Source: Bugula neritina (lineage: Eukaryota; Bryozoa; Gymnolaemata; Cheilostomatida; Bugulidae). From it: 64,000 nt of DNA. The notes below the pieces were generated by a model. The model saw nothing but the letters and a program-made list of their open reading frames with translations. It was not told where the DNA came from and did not search any database. Position numbers and translations under genes: made by a program. The stretch spans positions 4,881,251-4,945,250 of the forward strand of contig OZ037773.1 of the NCBI GenBank assembly GCA_964035545.1, read 5' to 3'. Below are positions 47,395 through 60,164 of the stretch, one piece after another; within the stretch, counting starts at the first letter, position 1, and each line of letters opens with the position of its first letter.

Positions 47395-47909
47395 ATAAAT
47401 ATAAAGAAATGCTTCTAAACACCAAACAATTTTGAGTTTACACTCATCGGTGAAAAGAGGATATAAAAAATGATAAGGAATGGAACTATATAATGTTAAT
47501 ACCTTTTGCTCTTTTTCTGTAAATAAATATCTTGCATGTTGTATAAAAGCAAGGTTATATATTTATGATTTTCAAGCTAAGCTAGCATATGCAATTTTGA
47601 CAAAATCCTTGCTAATCCCGTATTATTTCGGAGCAATAAATGCATCAAGCAAAAAAATCATGACTTTGCTTAAAATTCTACCCGATCAACTTGGGTAATA
47701 AAATAATAGTTTAGTCTATTTCACATAGACATGTGATGTGTTTTCATTAGCACAAAATGTCATCCCAAATTAACAGCACCCTTGTTTTGTGCAAGCTAAA
47801 TGTGTCCACTTCAATCAGCCAAAATGTGGGCAAAAGTCAAAGTAAACTCAAAAGAATTTTAATATTAAAGTTAAGCAAAACTTTTATATAAAAGCTTAAA
47901 TTTATGTCT

Positions 47910-48239
<330 letters not shown>

Positions 48240-48597
48240 CTGCTGTTTTATGATTAATGTATTACTATAGAAAAGCTGATTAACTCATTGCAGTAAAAAG
48301 GGGATTTTAATGAAGCAGTTATCTTGATTAAATGGCGACATTTATTACAAAGAAGAAATATGATCTCTTGAAAATTGATTATTAAACTCACACAACTGAA
48401 AATATATATACTCAACTATGCTTGTACTCACTTTAAGATGCTTAGATAAGCATAGATAACCAATACTCAATAGTCCTACCTCTCCAATAACTTATTTTTC
48501 AGTTGATATAAATTGTTAATGGCGAACGGACGGTTTTTGGCTTGAGATTGATTGAACTTCTCAACTTTTACTGTGAAATATTTGGGAAAAACACAAA

Positions 48598-50466
48598 ATG
48601 ATGTTTACTGCTTTTATTGAAGAATCTTTCTTCTTATTCTTTTTGGCTTATACTCGCCAGGTATGTAGCTTATTTAAAAAAAGATTTCAATAAAATTAAC
48701 AATTAACACACATATAGTATACAGATGTGTGCGTGTGTGTACTTATTATATTCTTATTCTGCAAAAAATTCAAACAAAAAGTAGCTTAATTATATCTAAC
48801 TCCAACACCAGCTGTTAAATGCCAAGAAGGTATTTTAGTGATTATATAATATACAAAATATCATATTTACAGAGTTTTGGTACAACAGAGAATCTGTACT
48901 ACTATCAAGACACTATGGACAGAGTTTTAGTAAGTCCAACTTCAGTTTCACTCAGCTCTGTCTCCAGATGTGCAAAACACTGTCTGAGAAATACTGGCTG
49001 TAAATCTTTTGCTTATAAGATTTCTACTCAGGAATGTTTCTGGTCAAAGAACAGTTCCTACCAAACCTGGCCAACTGTTGATACAAGTTATGATGTAATT
49101 TATGATGCAGGTATACTGTACTTTTACTCTTTTGGATAAATTGCGCTCAGATGTTTTAGTATAGGTTTATATCAGAGAACCATGGAAAAAGTCCTACTCA
49201 CGTATGCTAATTGGACAAAAATTCAATGCATGTTTTAGATTTTTTTATGCTCGCTTTCAAAAATATATATTCTTCACAAACTGCGCCTTTGTTGAGATTA
49301 AAAGTAGCAAATTTTCATCAAGTTCTTTAATATTTTTTTACATATGTTTTTCTTTTGTTATATATTATATTGCGACTATAAACGTGAACGTGCATATAAC
49401 TCAACATGCTTACAAATCCTAATATACTCAAATTTAACATGACTAATGAACTTGTGCTGTAGAAGCTGGAGGTTTGACGTGCACAGAGGGCTGGAAACTA
49501 AACCCTGTTAAGATGACTTGTATTAAATTTTTCTTTGAAACTAAAACCGCAATTAAGGCTGAAGCAGACTGTCAATCATTTGGAGCTTCCCTCCTGATGT
49601 TAAACTCTGAAGAAGTCATTGAGTGGTATCAGAATCTGTTGGTTGAAGAACCTTGTAAGTGTGTGGACTTCTGCAGTATTTCTCTAACTTCTGCAAGAAA
49701 ATGATAAATTTTATTAGAAAATGTCTGTCAGAGAAGCAATTTTGTGAATGTTTTACAAAGTGTATAAAAGCTGTGTACTTCACCAATTTTTACAATTAGG
49801 CATTAATTTGAGCTTTAAATTATTTCGATAGGAATTCAAAAAGTAAGTTGCGATGAGAACAAAAACTTTGACATCTTATCAAGCATACACTAACTGCTAG
49901 CTAAAAATAACGAGCGTAGGTAAAGACATCACTTGCAGTACTTAGACTGAATAATAACAAGTCTGAATTTAGCAAAGATATAGAATAACATAGCGATTTC
50001 ATGGCTGGCATAATAAAAGAGCTACTCAATAGTTATAAATAAGGCATTGAATAGCATTTAATTATTTATAAACTAACAAACAAATATATACACTCTGCAG
50101 GTAATTCTATCCTTCAAGTATTTGCTGCTTTCACTATCATTGAGCTGCTTGTATAGTTCAAGTATGGACTCCAATGTTTTATTTTCTTATGAGCTTTTCG
50201 AATGTAGGTCAAGATATTGCAAACGCAATTCAAATAATGTGTGGTCTTTTATTGCAGCATGGGTCAATCTAACATGGTTGGGTGCTGAGAAATCAGGCAG
50301 TGAGTGGAAGTGGGATAATGGTGACTTGCTAGACATGAATAAGTTTGAGACTGGCCAGCCTGATGGCACAGGGAGTTGTCTGATCTTGCTTACAAACTCT
50401 AAGTTTGACGACAGCTCTTGCAGCTACCCTTATGCGAAATATGTGTGTGAAAAAAATCTGGAATAG
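48598..50466 (+). CDS. Secreted PAN/apple-like plus C-type lectin protein (lectin C)
   Basis: Four exons join in frame to 233 residues: 48598-48660, 48873-49110, 49463-49654, 50258-50466 (TAG). Exon 1 is a signal peptide (MMFTAFIEESFFLFFLAYTR). Exon 2 is the PAN/apple-like module, about 95 percent identical to lectin A in its central 130 bp. Exons 3-4 form a six-cysteine lectin domain (CTEGW, MTC, ADC, GSC, SSC, VCEK) with WLGAEKSGSEWKWDNGD and a galactose-type QPD motif (GQPDGTGSC). Exon lengths 63, 238 and 192 equal those of lectin A, showing recent tandem duplication. AATAAA at 50489-50494 is a likely poly(A) signal. The different tripeptides in A (RPN), B (EPN) and C (QPD) suggest divergence of ligand specificity. 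Confidence 0.9.
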
Positions 50467-51833
50467 ATGTTCAGCAAAATTTTACTAAAATAAAAATATG
50501 TTTAGCTGAAAAATTTCTAATAGAGGACAACTTCCTCATTAACCTTTTTGTTTGAAACTCTTTTCTATTGAAATATAATAAAAGTATGTAACTTTTTATA
50601 ATTAATTACTTCAATGTATTTATTAGGTTATTATAGATGCACTCTTTGAAAAGCAACCAGCTTCAATTGTAAAAGCTTTTAAAAAAATAGTTTTATTAAA
50701 AACAAAGTTGGTATAATATACTCCTTAAATCATATTTGTAATTGATTGGCTCATTTCTATTGGCACGGTCATTGTTTAACTAATTGACTGAAAATGCCAA
50801 TATTAATTTCATATTAGTATCTAAAAATAAAGAATGAGTTTTAAGTTAATGCTTTATATAAAGCCCATCTTAATACAATTTCAAGTTACAACTAAAATTT
50901 TCATCTATCTAGGTTAAAAGTACAGAGAGACACTATATATACAAAGATACATGGAGAAAAAAATTGTGTTTACACCTGATTAATTAGTAAATCTATGTTG
51001 GCAAATACTTTACCTATATTTTTAGTAATATTTCATCTACATTTTGTTTCACTATAATATATATAACTTTTCTCAAATGTCCTTATTCTGCAATTTTGTT
51101 ATGTTATATTTAAATATAAAATTAATGATTCAATAATTACGCTAATTGGTGAGTTTTGAAAGCTCAATTATGTTCAAACATGTTTTATGCCAATATATTA
51201 AAATCTTCTAGTGCCGAACACAATTGATTTTAATTTTATGCTTTTCAGTTTAGAAAAAATTTATTCATGATAACAATCATTTTAGTAACTAGTAATTTAC
51301 TAGTTTTACTACAGTTAGGAATTTTTTAGTTGTACGACATTAATCAAACAATGAGAAAGACATCATGTCATGACTCTGTGTAGTTTGATTCGCTCTGCCT
51401 CAGAATACAGATCTGCTTCTATCTTTTATTCTGTACACTATAGAATCAGTGTTTAAAGTATATACTTATCTCAGTATCATACTTTTTTGTGACATATATT
51501 CTCTACTTGCTGTTGAGTTTTGGTATTACTCTGCAACATAACTCATTGAAGTTATCTTCCTCTCTTATAGATATACATTTCTCTCAAATAAGCAGGTCAG
51601 TTAAATCTACAGTTTAAATAATAATCTGTTTTTTGAAACAAAATTTGTTTGTGTTTACTTGTCAAAAGTATAAACATATAGTGTATTTCAAATGCTTAAA
51701 TTTTTTATACCAAAATGTTTCATTGCTATAATACTAATAGCAATTTATATCCATTAGGCTTCATAAATACTATTGAGTTTTGAAACTTGATTTTTTAATC
51801 TATTTACCTATTGCTTTTGTTCTTTTTATAGTC

Positions 51834-54795
51834 ATGAGTTTTCTTAGAAAACTTTTTACAAGAAAACCTCAAAGATCTTCTGCTGATGAAAGTAGTGAAC
51901 CTATCGCAGTAAAAAAGTAGGTTCATAATTTTATAAGCTACAGCATAAGTTATAGTATTTATTGAAGGATTGCTATATTTTTATAAAAGCCTATGTCTGC
52001 TGATTTTGAAATTTTAAGGTTAGTTAATTTTTCTAAATATATAATCTTTGTGAATATTGAATCAGCTTTTCACAAAAACAACATGTAAAAAATAGCTACC
52101 TTCAATATTGCTTCTGAAAAACATGAATTTATAGGCACAATATATATAGGTCTACTTAAAGGAATAATAACACATTTCCTAATGTACCATCATCTTAGCT
52201 TACTATTTTATAACATTAACTTGATTTACTGTAAAAACCAACCATATTGGTAGAGAATAAAATAGATTTGTTTTTTCTTTCAGGCTGGAGTTTGGAGTGC
52301 CCTTAAAGCACACTTTCAAAAACAATGAGATTCCAGCTATACTTCTGGTAGGTATTCTTGTTATTCTCATATTATTTGCTGTTCAACACTTACATTGACA
52401 TGTCTTTCTGGTACACCATACACATGACTGATTAGTGGGTAAGATTGAAAGCAACTAAATACATTTTGCAGAATATTTTCATTCAAATCGCCCTGACTGG
52501 CATTGAACAAGTAGGAATATTCCGGCAACCCGGTAGTGCAGGGGAAGTACGCCGTCTGTCAGAACATCTTTCAACAGGACAGAATTTTGACCTTAAAACT
52601 GCATCCATCCACTCACTATGTTCTGTGGTGAAGGTAGGATAGTTATTTTTAAGTAATTTATTGGTTTTAATTGATTGACAAAAACAGAAGAGGTTTAACC
52701 TGCAATTAGTTGGTACAGCTAAATGTGTTTGGGTAAAAAATTGCTAGTTTGTGAACTTTTATCTTTTTGATTAAAGGCACTACAAATGTCCATTAGCCAT
52801 ACTGGCAGTACAACAGAACAGTAGCAAGGCAGTATTATGTAGTGGTGTAAGTCTACTATAGCGTACTTAGTTGATGATAATACATTACATTACAGAAGTT
52901 TCTTCTCTCCATACCTGGTGGCCTTCTCGGCAAGAATATTGAGAAGAAAATGTTAAACGTTTTAAAATCTAAGGAGCCGGCCAAAAAGAAAAAGATAATA
53001 AACAAGTAAAAATACTGAATACTATAATACAATGCAGTGTTATAGAAAACTATTAATTTTATTTGCTGTGTCTGTTAGTTTGAATTTTTGTTAATTTGTT
53101 TACATCTAAGTAGGTAATAATGTCAATTGGTTAATATCGTCCTACGGCATTCCCTGAGTTTTTAACTACTAGTTCATTTACATTATGTATAGGCCATCAG
53201 TTCAGCATACTTTGAGCAAATGTGTACTATATTTTAGCAGGGGAACTTTAAACTTTGTTCTCTATTTTTAAAATTTAGAAATATGACTTTTATTGTTTCT
53301 GTATTTCAATTATATTATAATTCTACAGACTTCTCATGTCTCTCTCGAAGCCGGTCAGACAACTCCTGACACTGATGATAGGACTTGCCTTTTGTGTATG
53401 TAAGCATCAAAACCTGCCATTTGAAAGTCTGGCTAAATCTATTGTTTGGGTAAATCTATTGATCTCTGTTTGGGTAAGTTTTGTCCTTTTAGGTAATATT
53501 TCTGTTCCTCTTTGTTTTCCTCCATGCAATACTTCACCTGTAAACTTTTAAATTGATATTTGATTTATTTACCTGTGTTAATACATATGCAATATTGAAA
53601 CATCTATAAACTAATTATTTAAGCATATTCATAAATTAATAGTACTATTTTGTTAGTATATATTCAGGATAGTTTGCACATTAGTAATTTGGTTATTTAA
53701 ATTATTGGTTTATTTTTTATTTTATTAGAAACAGTAATAATGACCCGTGTAAGATCAAGAAAGCAGTTGAAGTAGTGGAGTTCTTGCTGAATTATTTTCC
53801 ACTCACCTCAGTGTTTGGTCTGGAGAATTTGAATCAGTTTGTTGATCTGACAAAGACAGGGTCTGTAGAGAATGATATGTTCCAATTGACAAGATGTGAT
53901 AATGGGGATACTAAACCTATGAAGGTAATATAACATTTCTCATAAACTGTATTGTTTGCTCTGAAAATCCTAAATGAACTTTGAACTATACTAAGTTTGC
54001 AGGGGTATTCCACTAATCCACATGTTCTCATGACATGAAATATAATATTCTGCAGTCTAGTATACATGTGTGGCTGCTGCTTAATAACTCAGAATCATTC
54101 ATTTTTAACCTACTCTGCCATTCCATGAATTCATAAAGTTATATAATGAAGAAGCAGAAAAACTTATGGCTAAAAGTTTGGAGCGTCTGAGAAAAGTATG
54201 TCATGGCTATTCAATTTCATGTCTATTTAATTTTGAAGCATGCATTTGACTAAATTATTGCAAAACTATTTTACTCAAAACCAATTTTCATTTTCTTTAA
54301 TTAGAAAACTGGTTTTACTCTTTGATTTTCTGACTATATGTTTCCCAAATCAGGTTTCATCATTTTACATTTTCAAGTTCTGATTGTTTTTGCAAACTTA
54401 GTTTCAATTCAGCTGCTGCACTATTTTATAGTTTTACTCACTCATCTGATGCATTCTATCCAATATCCTAGAGTCTATTCTATTTCCAACTCTGTCTATT
54501 CTCATTATTCTAGAGATTCGAATGGTTCTTTGATCAAACCAATAACTTTGCACTGGTATACCAACAAATTGTGGTCAAAGTAATCACCAGCTCTGATACT
54601 CTACCATACAATCCTCCTAAACCCACCACTACCTCTGCCTCATCTCCTCTCTTAGAGAAATATCCACCACCTCCGTATCCATTTACTCTTACCACTACCA
54701 ACTCTGAACCTGTACTTCCTTCATACTTACAATTCACATTTCCTGCAGATTTCCATGGTCCAACCAGGACAACTTCTGCACCAAGCTGCTTCTAA
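51834..54795 (+). CDS. RhoGAP-domain protein, TAGAP/ARHGAP20-like, with apparent frameshift
   Basis: RhoGAP domains speed GTP hydrolysis by Rho-family GTPases in the cytosol. Exons seen: 51834-51916 (MSFLRKLFTRKPQRSS), 52285-52347, 52472-52633, 52896-53005, 53329-53449 or 53473, 53729-53924, 54139-54195, 54514-54795 (TAA). The arginine finger is present in GIEQVGIFRQPGSAGEVRRL, followed by FLLSIPGGLL and VEVVEFLLNYF. The C-terminal exon is Pro/Ser/Thr-rich (EKYPPPPYPF). Two problems appear. In exon 52285-52347 the frame from exon 1 gives the expected FGVPL, but the rest of the exon (NNEIPAILL) is one base out of frame, at an AAAA run near 52319-52322. The phases of the exons ending near 53449 and starting at 53729 also disagree. 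Either the assembly has errors or the gene is decaying. Loss of the duplicate copy at 58.6 kb fits low constraint. Confidence 0.75.
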
Positions 54796-55338
54796 CAATC
54801 TCACTATCTCAGCTTTGTACTGCTCATACTCTATCTTCCCGAAATAGTAGATGTATTATTATACTTTGTAGTTTAATTATTTTTGAACTTTTAAATTGCT
54901 CTTCTAAATTTACTGCAAGGATCAGTTCTTTAAAACAGAAATTGCTGCTAAGAAGTTTTATTTTCAATATTTAAATTATGATCTGTGTGACACAATTTAA
55001 GTCTATGCAATTAGTAGTATGTAATTTGTTTCTTCCACAGCTCAGAAAACTTAAGTATATTATAATACATTTAGCCAGTTTCTTTAATAAATATACGAAG
55101 TACATGTTATAGTGTTTTTTGAATAAGTTTAATAATACTATTTATTCTTCATGAAATATAGTAGGTCATTTTGATCTTGTGCATTTTATGTGATTGCTAT
55201 TTCTCCGCAGGTTTATGCACTTGAAAAGCTCTGACAACTATAACAATATTATACCCTAATTTGTATTGTAGTGCTTCCAAATAATAATAGATGATGTTTT
55301 ATGGCATCTAATTAATTAATGTTTGTTTTTATTCGTGC

Positions 55339-55344
55339 AATAAA
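55339..55344 (+). terminator. Poly(A) signal for the RhoGAP gene
   Basis: AATAAA in gtgcaataaatag, about 540 bp past the stop codon. Confidence 0.45.
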
Positions 55345-55796
55345 TAGTGCTTTTTAACTCATTTAAGCATGTCTGATATTGTCAGCAGTTTACTAGTAAT
55401 CTGTCAGAGCATAATTTATACTCATCACATTTTATTTGTAGAATATCACAATAAAATTCATAAAAAACATAAATATAAATATTATATTATTGCTTTGTAG
55501 TTCATTCCCTACCGCTCAAAGTCGTATTATAATCCAATGCATTTTGTTCACAACTAAAAGAACTAAAAAACTGTTAACTATGATATATCACATGAACGTG
55601 AGCATGTATAGTAAATCTGATCACAAACAAAAAATATATGTAAAAATATAATAACAATGGCCACCATTTATGTCACAAATATTTGCTTTGAAGCATCACT
55701 ATATACTATTACAAATTGTTACTACTGAAGTGATATGAGCGACATTGTTACTGAAAAAAAAAAATTTTCTGTCTCATCTCCTTTGAGAGTTGCTGC

Positions 55797-56747
55797 CTAT
55801 GTTAAAGGGGTCACGACAGCAGTTTTTAGACCTAACACTTTCCTCACTTGTTTCAAATAAACAGGGTGTAGGTAGACAAACAGAAATACATTGAAGATGC
55901 CATAGAGTGACAGATAGATGTAAAGTACATGAATTCCAGTTTCTCTCTGCTCCAAAGTAAGTTGAGAGTATAATTGTTTCATCAGGACGGTAACAGTGGT
56001 TATAGCATAGGAAAAGCAGAACAGGGTACTAGTGAGCAGTACGTACTTACTAGCAGTTTTCACCAAATCATCTCCAGCTACCTGAACAGCTCTTTGACTC
56101 ATTCGTCTCAACTCTAACCCCACTTTGCCGAGACAAACAATTGTTGCTACTGTCGGAATAAAGTACAATAAAAACACAATTATCGTTTCAGCTGCTGGTC
56201 GTACTTTATCTCTAGATAATGTGAAGCATTGTTCAGTTCCTCCAAAAAATACAATTTGTAAAATTGTTATGACTGCCAGGCACCCGACCCAACAACCGAC
56301 GAAGAAGCGTCCAATGTTATGAACAATTTTATTTGTCTCATAGTTGAATGGATCGCACAGTGCAACATATCCTTCGTAGCTCGAAATCCCTATCAGATAA
56401 GTACGGAGCAGTCCGGTTGCTAGCATTATCCCCTCCATAACAGAGTTTGCAATGCTGATTATATGTTGACGCTGTCTATTTATTGTATTCTCTAAGGCAC
56501 ACGTAGCAATAACAGCAAATCCAATACCAGATACAGCATCTGAGGCTCCACCATGCACCAGCACTTGAAAGTATTTACTCGACCTTAACGATTGGATAGT
56601 CCTCAGCACAATGAGATGTAGAATGTTTATTAGAATACCAATACAGTTGATAGTCAGGAGAGCCATTGATATACTGCTTCTGTCACATATGTTTGTTGCA
56701 ATGAAAAAATTGCTGTAAAAAGTGTCGTTAAAGTCTGAAAAATTCAT
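55797..56747 (-). CDS. Rhodopsin-like G-protein-coupled receptor, intronless, orphan
   Basis: A single open frame of 316 residues starts at an ATG following an in-frame AT-rich leader. The N-terminus has N-glycosylation sites (NFS, NDT). Seven hydrophobic segments are spaced as in class A receptors: ALLTINCIGILINILHLIVL (TM1), an Asp in TM2 (VHGGASDAVSGIGF), TM3 ending SSYEGYVALCDPF, TM4 FVGCWVGCLAVITIL, TM5 TIIVFLLYFIPTVATIV, TM6 YVLLTSTLFCFSYAIT and TM7 LYGIFNVFLFVYLHPVYLKQ. Signature motifs are altered. The DRY motif is EGY, although the following VALCDPFNY is typical. NPxxY is HPVYL, and no CWxP is seen in TM6. It couples extracellular ligands to G proteins if active. Lophotrochozoan genomes carry many such intronless, divergent receptors. 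The ligand is unknown. Confidence 0.85.
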   Translation of the reverse strand: MNFSDFNDTFYSNFFIATNICDRSSISMALLTINCIGILINILHLIVLRTIQSLRSSKYFQVLVHGGASDAVSGIGFAVIATCALENTINRQRQHIISIANSVMEGIMLATGLLRTYLIGISSYEGYVALCDPFNYETNKIVHNIGRFFVGCWVGCLAVITILQIVFFGGTEQCFTLSRDKVRPAAETIIVFLLYFIPTVATIVCLGKVGLELRRMSQRAVQVAGDDLVKTASKYVLLTSTLFCFSYAITTVTVLMKQLYSQLTLEQRETGIHVLYIYLSLYGIFNVFLFVYLHPVYLKQVRKVLGLKTAVVTPLT

Positions 56748-57644
56748 TTCTACTAGCTTGTACAGAAAACATACATATACACAACGTGTTACATGAGTTT
56801 ATTATAGCACTGTAACATGTTAGAGTTAGAAATACAAAAATTATTGTTTACGATTGAACATTTACATTTCTTTTGATTATGTTTTCAATCAAGTACAACA
56901 TATCAAACAGGGCTAAGTTCCGTTTTAAACTGAAAAAAAAATTAATTACGCGGAACAAGAATAAAGATTAAAGACAGCACAAAACTATCATTAACTTTCA
57001 TCATCAAAATACAGAAAGATAAAACAGTAAAGCATAATATAAAATCAGCTTATGATGCTTATCGACCAAAATAAAATGTTAATTATTTTAAAGCTTGTTT
57101 CTGACTCACACTACACACTGCTATGCTATTTAAGTTTATAGTATGAAGAATTGTTAAAACATGGATAGTTTGACAGGGAAATCGTGTTGCATCAAATGAA
57201 AATGCAATGTGCATGATGTGAAACATGTGGACATTGTGTATGCTAATTGGCCCTATTGATTGTAAAGCTGCAGCTTTACAATCAATACAAACAATTTATT
57301 TAAGTCTATAAGTGATTATGGAAATATTCAGTAGCCTATACATCTACATAAATATTAAACAGATAATATGCATGTATGTATGTACGTATGTACTGTGTGC
57401 CGTGAGCCGTATATTATGTGCCATAAAAGCATGTGTTAGACCTGCGTTGTGCTATTCATCTTCTTATTCTGTAGTAAGTTCTGACTTAACAATTCCACAC
57501 TGCTTTAACAACATTGTATTGATTATTAATATTGTCATTTTGAGTATATAACACATTATAATTTTGAAATATTTTACTTGTAAATATTATATGATTGTAA
57601 TATATTTAACTGGATCCAAATAATGCATAGTTTGTTGATTACAG
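56748..57644. other. Spacer upstream of the receptor gene, containing a 32-bp perfect palindrome
   Basis: The palindrome at 57255-57286 reads ATTGATTGTAAAGCTG and its exact reverse complement. It lies about 500 bp upstream of the receptor ATG. No gene is seen. Confidence 0.7.
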
Positions 57645-57890
57645 CATAGAATTATCATGCAATATGGTTGGGTGCTACTAAGGATGGTGATGATTGGACA
57701 TGGAATAATGGTGACTCATTGGATATGAACAGATTTTATATAGGTCAGCCTGATCGCTCAGGGAGTTGTCTTGCCATGCATTCTTACAGGCTTCAGTTGG
57801 GAAGACCTTACTTGCTACTATAGTCATGTTAGATATGTGTGTGAAAAAATACTTGAAACAGATTTTAATTGGTTGAAAGACGTTTGGTAA
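57645..57890 (+). pseudogene. Broken copy of the last lectin exon (lectin C paralogue)
   Basis: Starts after an intact acceptor (gattacag). The first Trp codon has become TAG, then AIWLGATKDGDDWTWNNGDS and a QPD motif (GQPDRSGSCLAMHS). A one-base frameshift follows, before WEDLTCYYSHVRYVCEK. No upstream exons are present. It is part of the segmental duplication described separately. Confidence 0.88.
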
Positions 57891-58735
57891 AATATATCTA
57901 ATCAAATGAATTGTTTAGCTGGAGTTTCTAATAGAAGATTACTTAATTGCAAACACCTATCAGTTTTTTTATTTGAAAATACTCTTTTGTTATTTATTAT
58001 ATTAGAAAATATAATGTGATTTAAGAAAAAATTTTAATTCATTTTCATGGACTTGACCTACAAAAAATCTCATTCATATAAACATGTTTTGTGCCAATTT
58101 ATACCAAAGTCTTTTACTGGCAACAAAATTAACATTGATTTTATGATTCTCAGTTTATAATAAGTTGTTCATTAAAAAAATCGTCTACTAATTTTACTAG
58201 TTAGAAATTTTTTAGTTAAATGCAACATTAGTCAAACAATGAGAAAGACATCATGTCATAACTCTGTGTAGTTTGATTTGCTCTGCCTCAGAATACGGAT
58301 GCTTCTATCTCTTATTCTGTACATTATAAAATCAGTGTTTAAAGTATATACTTATCTCAGTATCATACTTTTTTGTGACGTATTCTATACTTGCTGTTGA
58401 GTTTTGGTATTATTACTCTGCAACATAACTCATTGAAGTTATCTCTCTCTCTTATAGATATACATTTCTCTAAAATAATCAGGTTAGTTAAATCTACAGG
58501 TTAAATAATAATCTGTTTTTTGAAACAAAATTTGTTTGTGTTTACTTGTCAAAAGCATAAACATAATATATTGCATGTTTCAAACGCTGCACCAAGCTGC
58601 TTCTAACAATCTCACTATCTCACCTTTGTGCTGCTCATACTCTATCTTCCCGAAATAGTAGATGTATTATTATACTTTGTAGTTTGATTATCTTTGAACA
58701 TTTAAATTGCTCTTCTCATGAGTTACTGCAATGAT
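57645..58735 (+). repeat. Segmental duplicate of 50258-54920 with large internal deletions
   Basis: 57645-57890 matches lectin C exon 4. About 58060-58580 matches 51160-51690 at high identity (for example aaacaatgagaaagacatca). 58588-58735 matches 54777-54920 (caccaagctgcttctaacaa), which contains the last codons of the RhoGAP gene. The RhoGAP gene body is therefore missing from this copy. Confidence 0.9.
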
Positions 58736-60156
58736 ATGGTCCCTATATACCAAAAACACTGCAGTAACAAGTTTTATTTTATATAAAACCGTAACTATTA
58801 AATTATGATCTCTGTCATATAATTTACTATAATTTTAAGAATTATAATATTGTAGTTGTTTCCTTTTGTAAATTGATGTGCCTTCACAGTGCTAAAATCT
58901 ACTACACCTATTATGTTAGCATATAAACTATGATACCTAGTGTCATCTACTTGACATTCTTTTATTTTTTGAACAATAAATATCTGCACCACTTATCAAT
59001 GTTGTAGCATTAATTTAATTTTTTTTCAATTCATTCTCTCCTCAAAATCTGATAGCATTTTATTGCAAACCTGTTCACAATTACTAGATATTAAAATATA
59101 TTGAAGTTGGAAGTTGTTCACTCATCACAATGGCTCACACTAAAATGTGAACAAGAAACGCTTGTAGATTGTCAATTATTCTGTAAAAATCAAGGCAAGC
59201 ATTCGCAAAATATTTATTGGTAAAAAGGAGAAAGTTTATTCTTTATGGGGCAACATTTGTGACAGCATACTACTGAAATGTCTGTCAGCAAATTGTCAAA
59301 TTTTTTTATTTGTTTTTGCAAAACACATAATGCAATCCTCAAAGTTTTTTAGTTCTCTCTATTGCACCAGTGCAGCCATATATAAATAGCCTAGTCTGAA
59401 TATAAAACAGATAACAGAATGCATCTTTATAAGCTTCGAAGCAGCGCCAGCGATTTAAGACAGTGCATGTGTTTGTAACTGCATTCGATATATATATTAG
59501 GTCTAAATGTTTTATAGAGGTAAGATTTCAACTTAAATTTTAACAGTTTTGAAGCACACAAAAATAAATAGTGAAAGTTTTTAGTTTTGCATGGCAACCA
59601 TACCTGTAGTGTATTAATGAAAAAATTAATATACCTATTCATTTTTATTTAAAATGCAATACGTAATATTTTAATTATGAGATGTTCATTTAGAATATTG
59701 CAAGAAACTTCAAAACTTAATGAAAAGCGAGAGAATAATAATTTCTTCAGTTGAGGTTTAACCATGAATTCAGAGTCATATAATAATAACCACATAATCT
59801 AAGATGGTGAATTTAAAAAAATGAATACCTTGTTCGGAGATTTTGTTTAAGTTTGGGTTAGATAATAACATTAAATGAAACTGTAGTTAATGCCAAGTTT
59901 ATTTTCCATTTTCCACGTGGTTTATTAATTATTGTCCACTATAATACTTTTGGGAAGATAACTCCTGACTAATGATCTGCCATAACGTTTTACTTGCCAA
60001 CTGCACACTTTTTCAACAGCATCCCACTAGTAATACCACCAGCTTTTCCGGCAGCGATCATAGGCTGACTCAGATACAAGACAATTATTATATAGAATTG
60101 CCTAAGAGGCAGCAATTAGGCTTAGCTGCTGTCTGCAATGATTAGCTGTAATGATA
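58736..60156. other. Gene-free AT-rich spacer
   Basis: No exon, repeat or RNA gene is supported. Short minus-strand ORFs at 58798-58992 and 59427-59642 have no coding character. Confidence 0.5.
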
Positions 60157-60164
60157 GGGATGGA

